A DNA stretch of 64,000 nt, from NCBI GenBank assembly GCA_022393335.1, contig JAJEKB010020545.1, forward strand, positions 108,453-172,452. The letters run 5' to 3'. Below the pieces are notes generated by a model. It worked only from the letters and a program-made list of their open reading frames with translations. It made no database searches and was not told the origin of the DNA. The DNA is from Macrotrachela quadricornifera (taxonomy: Eukaryota > Rotifera > Eurotatoria > Philodinida > Philodinidae). Of this stretch, positions 24,012-35,534 are shown one piece after another; the first letter of the stretch is position 1; each line of letters opens with the position of its first letter. Position numbers and translations under genes: made by a program.

Positions 24012-24650
24012 TCGAACTCGGCTCATCTTCTTCTCTCGTTCGAGATATTGATAAGTTAATGCTGTGTAGAAAAATTTCATGACGATCGGGTGAGCCTTTC
24101 AGAAATTATCGTGTAAACGACCGGACACATTAACCAATTCTAGAGTCTATGAACTTTTGGAATACACAAAAATCGAAGGTCTTCATCTCATTTCAATGAA
24201 AATTTCTTCGAAAAAAAGTAGCAACTCGTATTTTAGTTGGAATCGAATGATAGATTTTATCTTTTTCTCATTGATAAATCTCATATTAATTGTCCAAGAT
24301 CTTTTTTCAAATGGTACAAACAAACTACTTTATATAATATGAAAGGGCGTAATCATTGTATGAAAAACTAAAGGATTGATCCTTTCCAAATATATTTATC
24401 AAAGACATAATGAAAATAAAGCGGAAACCATAAATTTATTCTTCTAGAATATATATTAAATAATAGATTAAAATAAGTTTTTGTGTACCGAGAAATTGAG
24501 TATTCTATAAAATCGGTCGATGTATCCGGCCGGCCGTTTACACGATAACTCTTCACAATTACATTCGATTGAGCTGAAATTTTGGGCACAGAATTATTTC
24601 GTCAATATCTCAGTTGAGTTCGAAGATGCGAAGGATCCGTCAAGAAATGG
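24012..24650. repeat. Decayed inverted-repeat element
   Basis: TTATCGTGTAAACGRCCGG near 24108-24124 recurs inverted near 24530-24552. Blocks outside it (GAGATATTGA, AACTCRRCT) also match in inverted order out to about 24012 and 24650. It is a worn MITE-like structure without coding frames. Confidence 0.5.
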
Positions 24651-26060
24651 CTAAGTTATCGAAAAAATTGTCATTATTGACCAGACCATCGCTGAGGGAG
24701 GGTACAGAGATTTTTCTCAAAAAAAAATATTTTTCTCAGAATTATTCACAATATGTATAAATTGACTCAGTTGTAACGCTGATTCCGAATCTGATATTAG
24801 CTTTGAACTGAATCGTAGCTTTCTAACAAAACATCGTCAGACAAAGGTCTCCAAATGCGCAAAAACTGCGTCCAGCAACCAAATTGCCCATATATGTCTC
24901 AGATGGCCAATAGTTTTGAGGTTTCCCAAATACCCGGTTTTGTAGTTAGTCAAGAGGACTATCGAAAAGTAAAAACTTGAACTCGATAGTGATTAATATT
25001 CATGATTTATTGTGAAAATACTAATGCCTGTATCTATGATATATCTCTTATAGATTGATGAGGTTATTGAAGGTCGTAATCCTACTAGAGACAAACGCAA
25101 ATTCATTCAAAAATAACTCCTCTCACACAATTTTCCAAGCTAAACACGAATCTGAACTCAATTTCTGTGATTTCTGAAGATATTATATCATTCTAAGAGT
25201 AGAATCAGTGGTCATCAGATAGGGTCGCATACAGTGTGTGATCAATACTACCTTAGCTTCCCAGTCTTTTTATCCTTACAATTTAGTGTCAAAAGATGTG
25301 TCTTGACGAGATCTACATTTAGTAGAAAAATAAGTCAACGATCCTGTGAACCACGCGAGAAAAGTCAAAAAAACTACCTCCGCGGAGTGTTTGTAGATTA
25401 AAATGTGTTCTGTCAAGTAAGACATCTTTGAGCTCAAACGGCCAATCCGTTAACGAGATAAGGTCAAAATAGCTAGCTTTTAGATAGTTCGATCAAAATC
25501 AATTTGTCGTCAATTATTTTTACTTTTTGAAGTTCACATAACACTCAGATTTAAATCCAAGGTTTTTACATTTATATATCAAACAATCCATCTACCATAA
25601 AGTCAAAGAAATAATATGAATTTCATGTATTATTCATAAACCATTTGAACCCAAACAACAAGATATGACGTCTTGCTTTCGTTCTCCAACATCATTAATC
25701 ATCGTTTTCATTCAAACATTGTTATAGCAACAAAAGAGAGCAATCGGGTTTTTTCTAAAAAACTTTTCCGAATTGAAAAAAGAAAATAATATATATTCAT
25801 CATTTAGTTGTATTATAATATGTGTATAAATAAAGTATGTCCGTGAATTCAATAATACAGCGAGAAATAAATGTTGTCGATATTAATGTCTTTATGAGAT
25901 GACGGCATGGTGTCAACGAGTGCAATCATTTCGGCTGACTCAACGTATGTTGCAGCTATCAGAAAATTTTTTTTTTTCTTCTTTCTTTCTATCGTTTCTC
26001 TTTATCGGCATTGACGTAAAGGAGAAGGACGCGTAAAGCAATATCGACGTCGACTATTTA
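24651..26060. other. No gene seen
   Basis: Moderately AT-rich, no supported coding frames. From about 25900 the sequence is the upstream region of the gene at 26299. Confidence 0.4.
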
Positions 26061-26068
26061 ACTTGCCT

Positions 26069-26077
26069 TATAAAAGG
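26069..26077 (+). promoter_or_regulatory. TATA box of the small gene at 26299
   Basis: TATAAAAGG, about 220 bases before the ATG at 26299. A transcription start around 26100-26110 would leave a 5' UTR of roughly 190 bases. Confidence 0.5.
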
Positions 26078-26298
26078 CAAATTTCTTTTTCTCCCATCCG
26101 CGTGTGCAACTCAATTATTTTTTCTCTCGTATCATGCAAAAGAGAACGAAAGAAGCATCTTTGTTTTTCATTCTCCTTTTTCTAGACTACCCACACATAC
26201 ACATCAACAACTAAAAAGTTAAAAGAAAAGCGCAAACGGATAAACATCTACTGAAAAAAAAAGCGAACACAAAATTAAATTATTTTTAAATAATTTAC

Positions 26299-27323
26299 AT
26301 GGAAAATCTCGATGTTGACGTAAAAGAAATTTTATCTACATTAATCAATCATTCCCATCATAGTTCTGAACAACCAAAAGATCGACATTTATCAGAAATA
26401 ACAGATGAAATTAAAACAGCTTTCATCAATGCAGGAATTGATTCTACTTGGTAATGTTTTTTTTTATTTATTTATTTATGAAAAGGAAACAGTCGAAATA
26501 AAACACATACAATAACATATCATCAAAAGAACAGAAGAGAAAAACATCCAAATCACAGAAAATCTAGTTAACATTTATCGATTGAGAGGAAAATTTCATA
26601 TTGAAATAAAGTTAAAAAGAATTTCTATTCAATTTTGTTTGATTATTCGTTGAACAAGAAAATAAAACTATTAAAAACTTTTCAATTTCATCATAAAATA
26701 AATAATGAGAAAATTTTATTTGTCAGTAGTACATTTTTCAACTAATATACGTATAACGAATAACTAAACAATCAATATTCTCTTAAATGATTAGACATAG
26801 TTTAAGAATAACATTTTTATGAAAAGTTTAAAATGATTTCATAGGTTTAAATCGATGGTTTATTCTCTTTGAATACTTCTTTTTATCATTAATATATTGT
26901 ATTAATGTACATTACTAGAATCTATTACGGAAATTTCTTCAATTGAAATATTTCCAATAATGGCATCTTTTAAATGTGATTTAGTCTAATCCCTTTTCCA
27001 TCATTTTAAACGAGCGTCTATATTATATTATAATAAAATATTTTGTAAGTGATTCATGTTTTCATTTTTTAAATAAGTTAATCAATTATTGTTTTTTTTT
27101 TTATTCTAGTGGAAAGAAACGAGCTACTATTGTGCATAAATTCGTAAATGGTACAATAATACCATCAAATCCTATTGATACAAATTCAGTTTCAGTTGAC
27201 AATATGATTCAATCGTTGACTCTCAATTCTTCATCAATATCGAAGATCGATGAAAATTCATCAAAATCTCTCTACGAATCACAACATACCATTCCAGTGT
27301 GTTGTCATCATTGTGGAAAATAA
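26299..27323 (+). CDS. Small two-exon protein of unknown function with C-terminal CCHHCGK
   Basis: Exon 1 is 26299-26450 and exon 2 is 27110-27323; the 659-base GT-AG intron is about ten times longer than its neighbours in this window. The joined frame gives 121 residues. Residues 1-50 look helical and acidic (MENLDVDVKEILSTLIN, EITDEIKTAFINAGI). Then come a basic GKKRATIVHKFVNG stretch, a Ser/Asn-rich segment, and a terminal CCHHCGK that could bind a metal. A TATA box upstream (26069) and an AATAAAA just after the stop (about 27328) support a real gene. I do not recognise the family. Confidence 0.65.
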
Positions 27324-27826
27324 TGAAAAATAAAACTAATTAATTTAATCTTGCCTTTATACAAATCGTTTTCTCTCTCTCTCTCTATCAACTTAATTCA
27401 TTTTATGAATAAAATATCTTGTAAGACAAATAACATAATCAATTCTAATATATATAAAAATATTTTAAATGAAAACAGATCATAGAAAATGTATCATCGT
27501 CATCAATTTATAATTTCCATAGATTGATAGTTAGAACAAATATTAAAAGTGAAAATAACTCATCTTCAAACGTCGTTTTGGAATTCTTTTTAAATGAAAA
27601 TCATTGAAATATTGAACTAAAACTATTTCTCAAAGACAAAATAAAATTTTTAATATTCATTCTAATAGAAAATTTTTGAGAAATTCTTAACATATATTAT
27701 ATTGACAAAAGAAAAAAAAATTGATTTTCATTGATATAATCTTACTAGAAAACCTTATTTAATTAAATCAAATTCAAATTAGGTTCTTTTTTTTCATAAT
27801 TATTCCTCTCAATGTGATTATATTAC
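27324..27826. other. 3' flank of the small gene; no other gene seen
   Basis: AT-rich with a CTCTCTCTCTCT run near 27374 and possible polyadenylation signals. No coding frames. Confidence 0.4.
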
Positions 27827-29262
27827 CAGAGATAGGCACCGTTCGGGTTTTTCAGAATTTAAATCGAACCGAAAAAAGAGATGTCTGAAAATTTCATCAG
27901 GAATTGCTAGAATTATGTAAGTTTTGTTCAGACTGATGCGTTCTATTTAAAACGACCGTTATCTGCAGCGTTAGTCTGGTATAAAAGGTAGGTTATCATT
28001 TGCCCTAACTTGTGGTTCTCTGAATCAACCCCTGAATGAGTTTTCTATTTGGGGTCGCTAATCAGGAAAAATTCTGGTGACTAGAAACGCAGTTTTCATA
28101 CAACCTTCCGACGAAGGTGAAAGAAAGTATGTGTAATCATATAGATTATCGTTAAGAAAGTTCCTAAATTAAATCAGTCACCGGATATTTTTTTGATCGA
28201 TTCAGAAGCCACGAATTGGGAACTCATTTAGGAATTGATTTAGGGAACTACAATTTAAGGCAAATATAAACATTGTTTATAAAACATTTCATATGAAAAG
28301 ACCGTTCCATAACAAAAGATTCATAAAGAGATAATATTTAAAATATAATAAGAACGTCTTCCTTAATTATCAAAGTAGTTCAGAAACGGTTACTTTGATC
28401 GATATATTCAATCAAAATATGTAATTTCTAAAGTTCTCAACAGAAAAATTTTAGACATTCAATGTAAAATAACCTCTGTATATTATAATTTTCAAAAGCT
28501 TTCAAAGTGCTAAGATTTCTTGATTCTCTTTCATTATTTGTGATTAAAAGAAAGCAATATAATAAAAAAATTCCTTTGTTATCAACAAGAAAAGTTATTT
28601 CTTATTATTTTCGGTAACTTTTATCTACTTTTCGCTAATCAATAGATATCATTGGATATGCTTAGAAACTAAAATGAATCGCAAAGACTATTAAAAGATA
28701 AGAAAAATTTCTGAAACATTGGAAATGATTAAACACTAAGTAAAATCAATACAAACCATTCAAAATCAATGAAAATCAAGGCTATAATTTTTAATCTAAT
28801 TACAGGTGATTTTTATGGGTTCTTAGAATTTCCGTAATCTATAAAGATTTTTAATAAAGAAGCAGTTTGCTATCCTTTTTTCTAGAATATTTATCTGTTT
28901 AAATATGACAGAATATTTGGTACCGAGACTTGAAGAACTTATTGAATATACATAATTATCTTTATACGAATCCATGTTTTTTCATTTATAACTTATTTAT
29001 GCTCAATTGGTGTTTATAAATAAGCAATATCTTCTTTATCGTCATATTAATTCTACATTATTGTTGATTGCGAGGTGCTTTTCCTTCTTAAAGAACATAC
29101 TTGTTCGTTTATGTCTTGTTTCTTAGAGAAATAAATACAAGAAAATATATGGATACTTCCACTGTTTATAATAATATCTTGTTTTACTAACTTTTCTTGC
29201 TCGATATATCGAAATATTGATCTAAACCGCATTAATTTACCTAGGAACCGTGCCCATCTCTG
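27827..29262. mobile_element. Non-autonomous DNA transposon with CAGAGATRGGCACSGTTC ends
   Basis: An 18-base terminal inverted repeat occurs at 27827-27844 and, inverted, at 29245-29262. The sequence resembles hAT-type termini (CAGRGRTGGGCA). No matching 8-base target duplication is visible: the flanks are TATATTAC and GTAGTTAA. A TA on each side, one base out from the repeats, would fit a Tc1/mariner-type duplication equally well. About 1.4 kb of interior shows no transposase. Confidence 0.55.
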
Positions 29263-31344
29263 GTAGTTAACTCTTCTAGAGTAACAATTTTTCGGATAAA
29301 ATCGTCTGAATATGTTTTATAATGAAAGCGCGTTTCAACGCAGGTGTTTTCAGTATGAATTATCAATGTTCACTAATTCAAAGGAATTTTTTACAATACA
29401 TAGTGCAATTCTTTCCTTGTGAGTGAGAAATCGCACAAAATTGAACATCGAAAAATAGTTGAGATACGATATTTACAAAGTTATCATACGATTCTTCTAC
29501 TAATCGAGCTTAAACTGATGACTGCCCATATAACCACGAAACGCACTTTTGACGCGTGTATACGTATTTTTGTTGCAAATGTTGGAGTTCTGTCGCGTTT
29601 TTTATCGAACTAGACCAGAAACGCGTGTAAAAGCGTTCATCACTGCGTCTCTTAGATACGTTTCGAGAACTTTAATCGTTTACTAGCGTTGGCAAGAACA
29701 AATGCGTTTAAATTCTTATCTAAAATGTATTATCATACATTCATTCTGTACACAATAATGCTGCGAGTATACAAACGCGTTTGAAACGTAAGATCTGGAC
29801 GCGTCCAGACGCGACTCAATGTTGAGCCGCGTGGAGACACTTACAACAAGTTCTCTAAACGTATCTACACACGATTAGAACATGGAACGCGTTCTGATTC
29901 ATTATTTTCGAAGCGCAACTGAATTTATAAACGCCAAGAACTGTTTCTCATATGTTTGAAAACGAGTAATTTATCTTGTGTGTTCCTTATTTCTATGTAC
30001 AATTAATAATCTCGATCACACATAAATTAATCTAATTCTAAAGTAAGAATCTGAATAAGAGATTTTGTAAGGATAGATCATTATTTTTATTGGATCTAGA
30101 ATGACTAGGCGATGTTTTTTGATTGATTCTGGCTGTTAATTTTCGTATCCATAATGAAGACTCAATTAAAGAGACTTACTTTTTTATTTCCATTAATTCA
30201 ATGAAATAATTTTTTCGGTCATAGTCTTTTACTATTTATACGCTTATTGAAACTACTGAACTGTCTATAAAAATTATAAAAAAATTATTTTTCCAATAGA
30301 ATTCTTAATTTATCTCTATTGTTCTTTATGATAACGAATAAAAAAAAAATAAAAGTTTCATATTTATAAAAAATAGAAATGCTTTTTTATGTAAAAAAAA
30401 AATGATTTATTTTTGTTTTATAAATAAGAAAAAACAACCATTTATTTAATTTTATAAATATTTCAGAAAAGTGAATGAATAACCTACTTACAATTATTAT
30501 AGAAAGCAAAGATAAACTAATATTTCTATTCTGTATTTTATAAGAAGTCTTGTAAAAAGAATTATTGTTGTCATTCATGGACATATAAACACTTTTGAGT
30601 TGCGTTCAGCTCAAAGCTACTTGTGTTTGGTTCGCAATCGGCTGGTCGTGGTTCAAATTTCGGTTCAATCTGTCAAGTAAAAAAATTCCACTCTGTTGCT
30701 CACAGTATATGAGTGTTATACCATGGTTTGCTATGGTGCATTGGTTCGATTCCGACATAGAGTGATGAAAATTTTTAAATTTTTTTGGGGAAAAATAAAC
30801 GCGTTCACACGCTCAAAAACGCGGTAAAAATCTAAAAATGGTTACACGGGTGAGATCCCAATTCAATAAATTCTATTTATGGTTAAAATTACAATCGAAA
30901 TTCTTGAAGTTTAAATAATTTTCGTCTCTATTTAATACTTTTTGTGACTATCTTATATGATATACATAGAATTTAGAAGTCGATGAATAATCATTCTAGG
31001 ATTTAATCACATATATTTTTTAATTCTATGGTTATTGTATATTTGTAGAAAAATGCATAATTAGTATATGAATGTTAATAGTATTATTGACGAGAAGAGA
31101 TTAAACAGATGAATCTATTGAAAGAATAATTGTGAAATTCTATATGTATTAAGATACGATTTTGTTCTGAGTAGATTTTATATCAATAGTGGGACAAGTT
31201 TTGCTTATTATGTATTTTAATGTTTTTTAAAAATAAATGCAAAGAATAAATGATACTCTCAATAATTTAGCGTGACTTCTAGATAAATAAAATATTGTTA
31301 TTTGAATAAATATTCTCAGCATGAAATTATATATATATATATAT
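29263..31344. other. No gene seen; ACGCG-rich island (29320-29960) and tRNA-like B boxes (30650, 30743)
   Basis: About 29320-29960 has many GCGTTT, AACGCG and ACGCGT words in otherwise CpG-poor DNA, with one more cluster at 30795-30825. At 30651 and 30743 there are RNA polymerase III B-box-like words (GTTCAAATTT and GGTTCGATTCC), without a foldable tRNA. No coding frames. Confidence 0.4.
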
Positions 31345-31912
31345 ATACAGTGTGGACCAAAAGTCAGTCAACCGAAGAGAAAATTTCATATTTCGATTAC
31401 GGCTCGAGCAAATGAGCTGATATTCTTGTCAATAGCAGAAGCATATTCAAATTTTATATCCATAAGGACAAGTCTAGAGACATCCTTTGTTAAGCATCAC
31501 TAGAAAATTCAACAAAAGAAATTTACTTTTGTACAGATAGAAACAAAGAAGATCAAAAGTCATGTACGTAACCGAGAAAAATTTGAATATTTCTGATACA
31601 GCTCGACCAAACAGGCTATTTTTTCGCCAATAATAATCGCATGTTCACGCTTTAATTCTATATGGAGAAGGTTAGAGGAAGCCTTTCTTAAGTATCACGA
31701 ATGACCACAATAAAAAAAATTTTACTTTTTCATAGATAAGAAAAAGCTCAATATATTTAGCAAAGAATTTCTCTGAGCATGTCTCTACCAAGATAAAGCT
31801 TTAACATGCCTCTTGAATTGATAAAAGAATCAGCTCATTTGCTCAAGCTCTAACGAAGATATGAAATTTTTTCTTCAATTAACTGATATTTGGTCGTATA
31901 CATAGAGTGAAA
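31345..31912. repeat. Direct-plus-inverted repeat cluster with Tc1-like ends
   Basis: A unit of about 200 bases beginning GTGTGGACCAAAAGTCAGTC occurs at about 31345-31544, is repeated directly but divergently at 31553-31738, and once inverted at about 31740-31912. Shared blocks are AAATTTCATATYTTCG, CTCGAGCAAATGAGCTGAT and TAGAGACAT. No coding frames. Confidence 0.65.
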
Positions 31913-32332
31913 AAGAGAATGGTTAATAAAATATACAACTATGTTAAGAAAAAGATATCAACAAATGTAGAAGAAATTAATATATAATAGAATTAAATTC
32001 AATTACAGATTTTATAATAATTCCTCTAATTGTGTAAGAGGATCTGGATATGGAGATAGTAAAAAGTTTTTTCACCGTTTATGGTAATTTAAATTTTTTT
32101 TGTTATGAAACGATTTATAACCAGCATTTAATGTTACTTTTGACGATGACCATATTTTTTTTTCTCAACACTTTGAATTAAGATTCACAGAGATCGATGT
32201 TCACATTGGAATAAAGATTAGAGATGATGGTACCAGGTCTCATCAAATAGTTCAATAAAATGCTGGTTGTAAATCAGTTCAACACAATTGTTATTTTATT
32301 AAGTATTCTCGTTCTTACTCTATGTATACGAC
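31892..32332. repeat. Second palindrome sharing an end with the preceding cluster
   Basis: GGTCGTATACATAGAGT at 31892-31908 recurs inverted at about 32316-32332. Inside, GATTTATAACCAGCATTTAA (about 32109) and its complement near 32258-32277 form a second nested inverted pair. It is overlapped by the right end of the previous cluster, so the two are nested or composite. Confidence 0.55.
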
Positions 32333-32451
32333 CAATTTGTTATGTGACTAATTGTCATAGACCCGTATTAAATATAAACAAACTGAATATATATATATAT
32401 ATTTGTTAGCGTCGGTGGTGATACATCATGATGCTATATGGAGGATTAGAT

Positions 32452-32526
32452 GATCCTTCTAGTCTAACGGGCTTAGGACATCTGCCCGGATAGCAGAAAG
32501 TGTGAGTTCGAGTCCCACGAAGATCG
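32452..32526 (+). tRNA. tRNA-like gene, possibly a pseudogene
   Basis: The sequence folds as a cloverleaf: acceptor GATCCTT with GAAGATC (one mismatch), D-stem GTC/GAC with an A-box-like TAGTCTAACGGGC, anticodon stem TCTGC/GCAGA around the seven-base loop CCGGATA, and T-arm GTGAG-TTCGAGT-CCCAC (one mismatch) with a good B box. Position 33 is C rather than the usual U, and the nominal anticodon GGA would mean serine, yet the long variable arm of tRNA-Ser is missing. The identity is therefore doubtful. A T5 terminator follows at once. Confidence 0.55.
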
Positions 32527-32528
32527 TC

Positions 32529-32533
32529 TTTTT
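32529..32533 (+). terminator. RNA polymerase III terminator (T5)
   Basis: Five T residues three bases after the tRNA-like 3' end. Confidence 0.5.
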
Positions 32534-33033
32534 CCTCCATAGTGGCACATGTGTTGCTTTTCTTTTCTTCTTCTGGCACACATGTGCTCACAATATTATT
32601 ATCAATATCTAAATTAGAATTTAAATATTTCGTTTAAAAATTTATAATAGATAAGGTGTGAATATATATCAAGTTTGATCATTGATAAAAAAATGCACGA
32701 TGTATTAATAAAATATGTTTTACAACATGATAAATTAAGATGAATATATCATCTTTCAATGGAACATATATTCTATGATTGACTTTATTTGAGAGTATGA
32801 AAGTTTTGATTTATTATAAACTATTGAATATGATCTTATTAGTAAGATTTTCAATAATATTCATCTTAATTTAACGTTAATTAAGAATAAATGTAATGAA
32901 ATGATAGTATTTATTTATTATTTTAGGTTACAGTCGACTGTAAATTATATTTTGAGAATATGAAAATGATTATTAAGAAAAAAAAAAGATAAGTTTATGG
33001 TAATAAAATTGTTTGGCATTTGAATGAGTGAAT
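32534..33033. other. No gene seen
   Basis: AT-rich. It holds the right half (32533-32541) of an inverted repeat that brackets the tRNA-like gene, and the 3' flank of the minus-strand gene at 33034. Confidence 0.4.
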
Positions 33034-33341
33034 TTACCATCCCCTGTATTGATAACCAAAATTGGTGTATGGTTGGCTTGTACTTCCAAATACTTGACCA
33101 ATAAATGGATTTGTAGTAGTAGATGGATAGTTTTCGAAGCGTAAACCATAAGGATCTAAACGAAAATCATTAATAATAAATCTGTTTAAAAATCTTTATT
33201 ATTAATATGCAAATATTTTGAAAATAAATAAGAAACTTACTGTTTATTCCATTGGATATATTTTGACTATACCAATTGATGGGTTGCATATCTCTCTGTG
33301 GAGTATTTGTAAATGTACTATAACCATTTGACCACATATTT
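33034..33341 (-). CDS. Last two exons of an unknown minus-strand gene
   Basis: Exon 33241-33341 (acceptor CAG on the minus strand, donor GTAAGTTTCT) joins exon 33034-33155 in frame and ends at TAA 33034-33036. The joined sequence is Asn-, Tyr-, Gln- and Ser-rich: MWSNGYSTF, INWYSQNISNGINNPYGL, TNPFIGQVFGS, and FGYQYRGW at the end. Such low-complexity aromatic tails are common at the C-termini of transcription factors and RNA-binding proteins, but no domain is visible. An ATG at 33335-33337 could start a 72-residue protein; more likely upstream exons exist that I could not find. The bounds of the gene are not certain. Confidence 0.5.
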
Positions 33342-34049
33342 CTGTATAAATAAATGAAATATTTTATATTAAACGAATATTAATCAATGAACGAATGAAT
33401 AAATAATAGATATATTCAGATCTATTTATAGTTGATACACTCTCTCTCTCTCTCGTTTTTTTTTCTTTTTTTTATAGAAATCGATTGAAGAAGAAAATTG
33501 GTGATGCATGACCCAAACTGATATAATAATGTCCGCTGATTGAACTATATGAATAAATGGGTGATGAAATCTTTTCATATGGTTAAATAGAATATTTTTT
33601 TTTTCTTTTATACTTTTAGTTCGATAAAAGAGTGAGAATAAAACTAAAATTGATCAAGCATAACTTTAGTTCAATGCCGTTCGATAAACAAATGTATAAT
33701 TATACAACCTTATCAATGTAACAAGTTTTCTCATTTTCATTTTTACCATATATATCTAATTATCTAACATAGATTTTTTTTTATCCTTGATCTTCGAATA
33801 AATTGCATTTTTACTTTTTTAATGAGACAATTATTTTAAGAATTTAAACTATTTTTTTAATATGGAATATATCGATCTATTTGAATATTAAATAAATATA
33901 TTTATCGAAATAAGATCAATTTCAATTTAGTTTTTATTAAATAAAATAATTATTGTTTAGAAAGATTTCTATTGTCTAAAATATAAAATTCTAATGATAA
34001 AACCGAGTTCGATAATGATCAGCATAATTGTATAAACATAACTTATTAA
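33342..34049. other. No gene seen
   Basis: AT-rich, with a CTCTCTCTCTC run near 33441. It may hold upstream introns or the promoter of the gene ending at 33034. Confidence 0.35.
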
Positions 34050-35530
34050 CCCTTTCTGTCCGGCTACTAGAACACCGCTAGTAAAAAATTCTTTTTCGGC
34101 ATATTTATGCTTCTTTCATGATGGAGATGTCATAAATATGTTCGATGAAACAAAAAGGTTTTTCCTCGCCGAATACCTTGATGTTGCCATTTGGCAACAT
34201 CCGGCCGTAAGGGGACAAAAATTTTGAAAAGATCGATTGTTTTTCGCCTGTCAATTTTCGATTTTTTTGAATTCATATATTCACATAATAATACAGTATG
34301 TCTTTTCGTCCGTCTTTTGAAAAATAAAGCTAAAATATGCCTAGAATATGCTAAAAATTTGCACAAAGATGCAAAATTAGCCAGTTTTTGTCGAAAAGCT
34401 CTAAAATTCAAGGAAATTNNNNNNNNNNNNNNNNNNNNNNNNNNNNNNNNNNNNNNNNNNNNNNNNNNNNNNNNNNNNNNNNNNNNNNNNNNNNNNNNNN
34501 NNNNNNNNNNNNNNNNNNNNNNNNNNNNNNNNNNNNNNNNNNNNNNNNNNNNNNNNNNNNNNNNNNNNNNNNNNNNNNNNNNNNNNNNNNNNNNNNNNNN
34601 NNNNNNNNNNNNNNNNNNNNNNNNNNNNNNNNNNNNNNNNNNNNNNNNNNNNNNNNNNNNNNNNNNNNNNNNNNNNNNNNNNNNNNNNNNNNNNNNNNNN
34701 NNNNNNNNNNNNNNNNNNNNNNNNNNNNNNNNNNNNNNNNNNNNNNNNNNNNNNNNNNNNNNNNNNNNNNNNNNNNNNNNNNNNNNNNNNNNNNNNNNNN
34801 NNNNNNNNNNNNNNNNNNTGCAAAATTAGCCAGTTTTTGTCGAAAAGCTCTAAAATTCAAGGAAACTCTAAATAGTTTCGAAGCATTCTAGCGTATTTTA
34901 ACATAGAATATTACAGAATGCTTTGAAACTATCCGAAGTTTCCTTGCATTTTTGAGTATTTCTACAAAAAACTTAGCTAGTATTGTACCATTGTGCAAAT
35001 TTTTAGCATATTCTAGGCATATTTCAGCTTTATTTATCAAAAGACGGACGAAAAGACATGCTGTATTGTTGTGTGAAGATATGAATTCAAAAAAAGCCTC
35101 AAGAGAACGAAAATTGATAGGCGATAAACAATCGACTTTTTTAAAATTTATTGTCCCCTTACGGCCGGGTGTTGCCATTCGGCAACATGCCTACTTTTCA
35201 TTGTTCAAAATTATGGAATAATATCAACTAATGAGGCAATATATAGTGGGTCTATGGACAAAAATTAACCACTAATTGTCTTCACCATTGAATGTTCGGT
35301 TGCATCAAAAAATCGGTTTTACGCTCGAGATGCTTTTTTGGAGCCTAACATAGAATCTCAATCATTTTCATCCTGGATATTTTTTTCTTCTTCTGAACGC
35401 ATGAATCTGTGCTAAAATGTCTGCAGATAATTATCGAATCGCAAAAAAAATTATAAACTATTGATATAGAACAATTTTGGGCAAAAAACTAACTAAATGT
35501 TGCCATATGGCAACATCCGGACGGAAAGGG
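34050..35530. mobile_element. piggyBac-like palindromic non-autonomous element, TTAA-flanked
   Basis: CCCTTTCTGTCCGG at 34050 and its inverse CCGGACGGAAAGGG ending at 35530 are terminal inverted repeats. Each is bordered by TTAA (34046-34049, 35531-35534), the target duplication of piggyBac elements. Inside, long inverted arms match from about 34180-34415 against 34975-35190. A TGTTGCCATnnGGCAACA palindrome occurs three times (about 34183, 35168, 35499). No transposase is present. The gap 34419-34818 lies within the left arm. Confidence 0.75.
34419..34818. other. Assembly gap of exactly 400 N, flanked by a duplicated sequence
   Basis: The same stretch of about 47 bases (TGCAAAATTAGCC...TTCAAGGAAA) ends just before the gap and starts again right after it. 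This is what a scaffolder leaves when it fails to close an overlap, so the gap may be spurious or may hide a tandem copy. Confidence 0.85.
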
Positions 35531-35534
35531 TTAA

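Noticed and set aside
32406..32591. 61-residue minus-strand frame
   Set aside because: Overlaps the tRNA-like cloverleaf and its flanks on the opposite strand; no domain.
34191..34891. Frames of 140-212 codons crossing the N gap
   Set aside because: Made almost entirely of unknown residues, and the flanking sequence is palindromic transposon arm.
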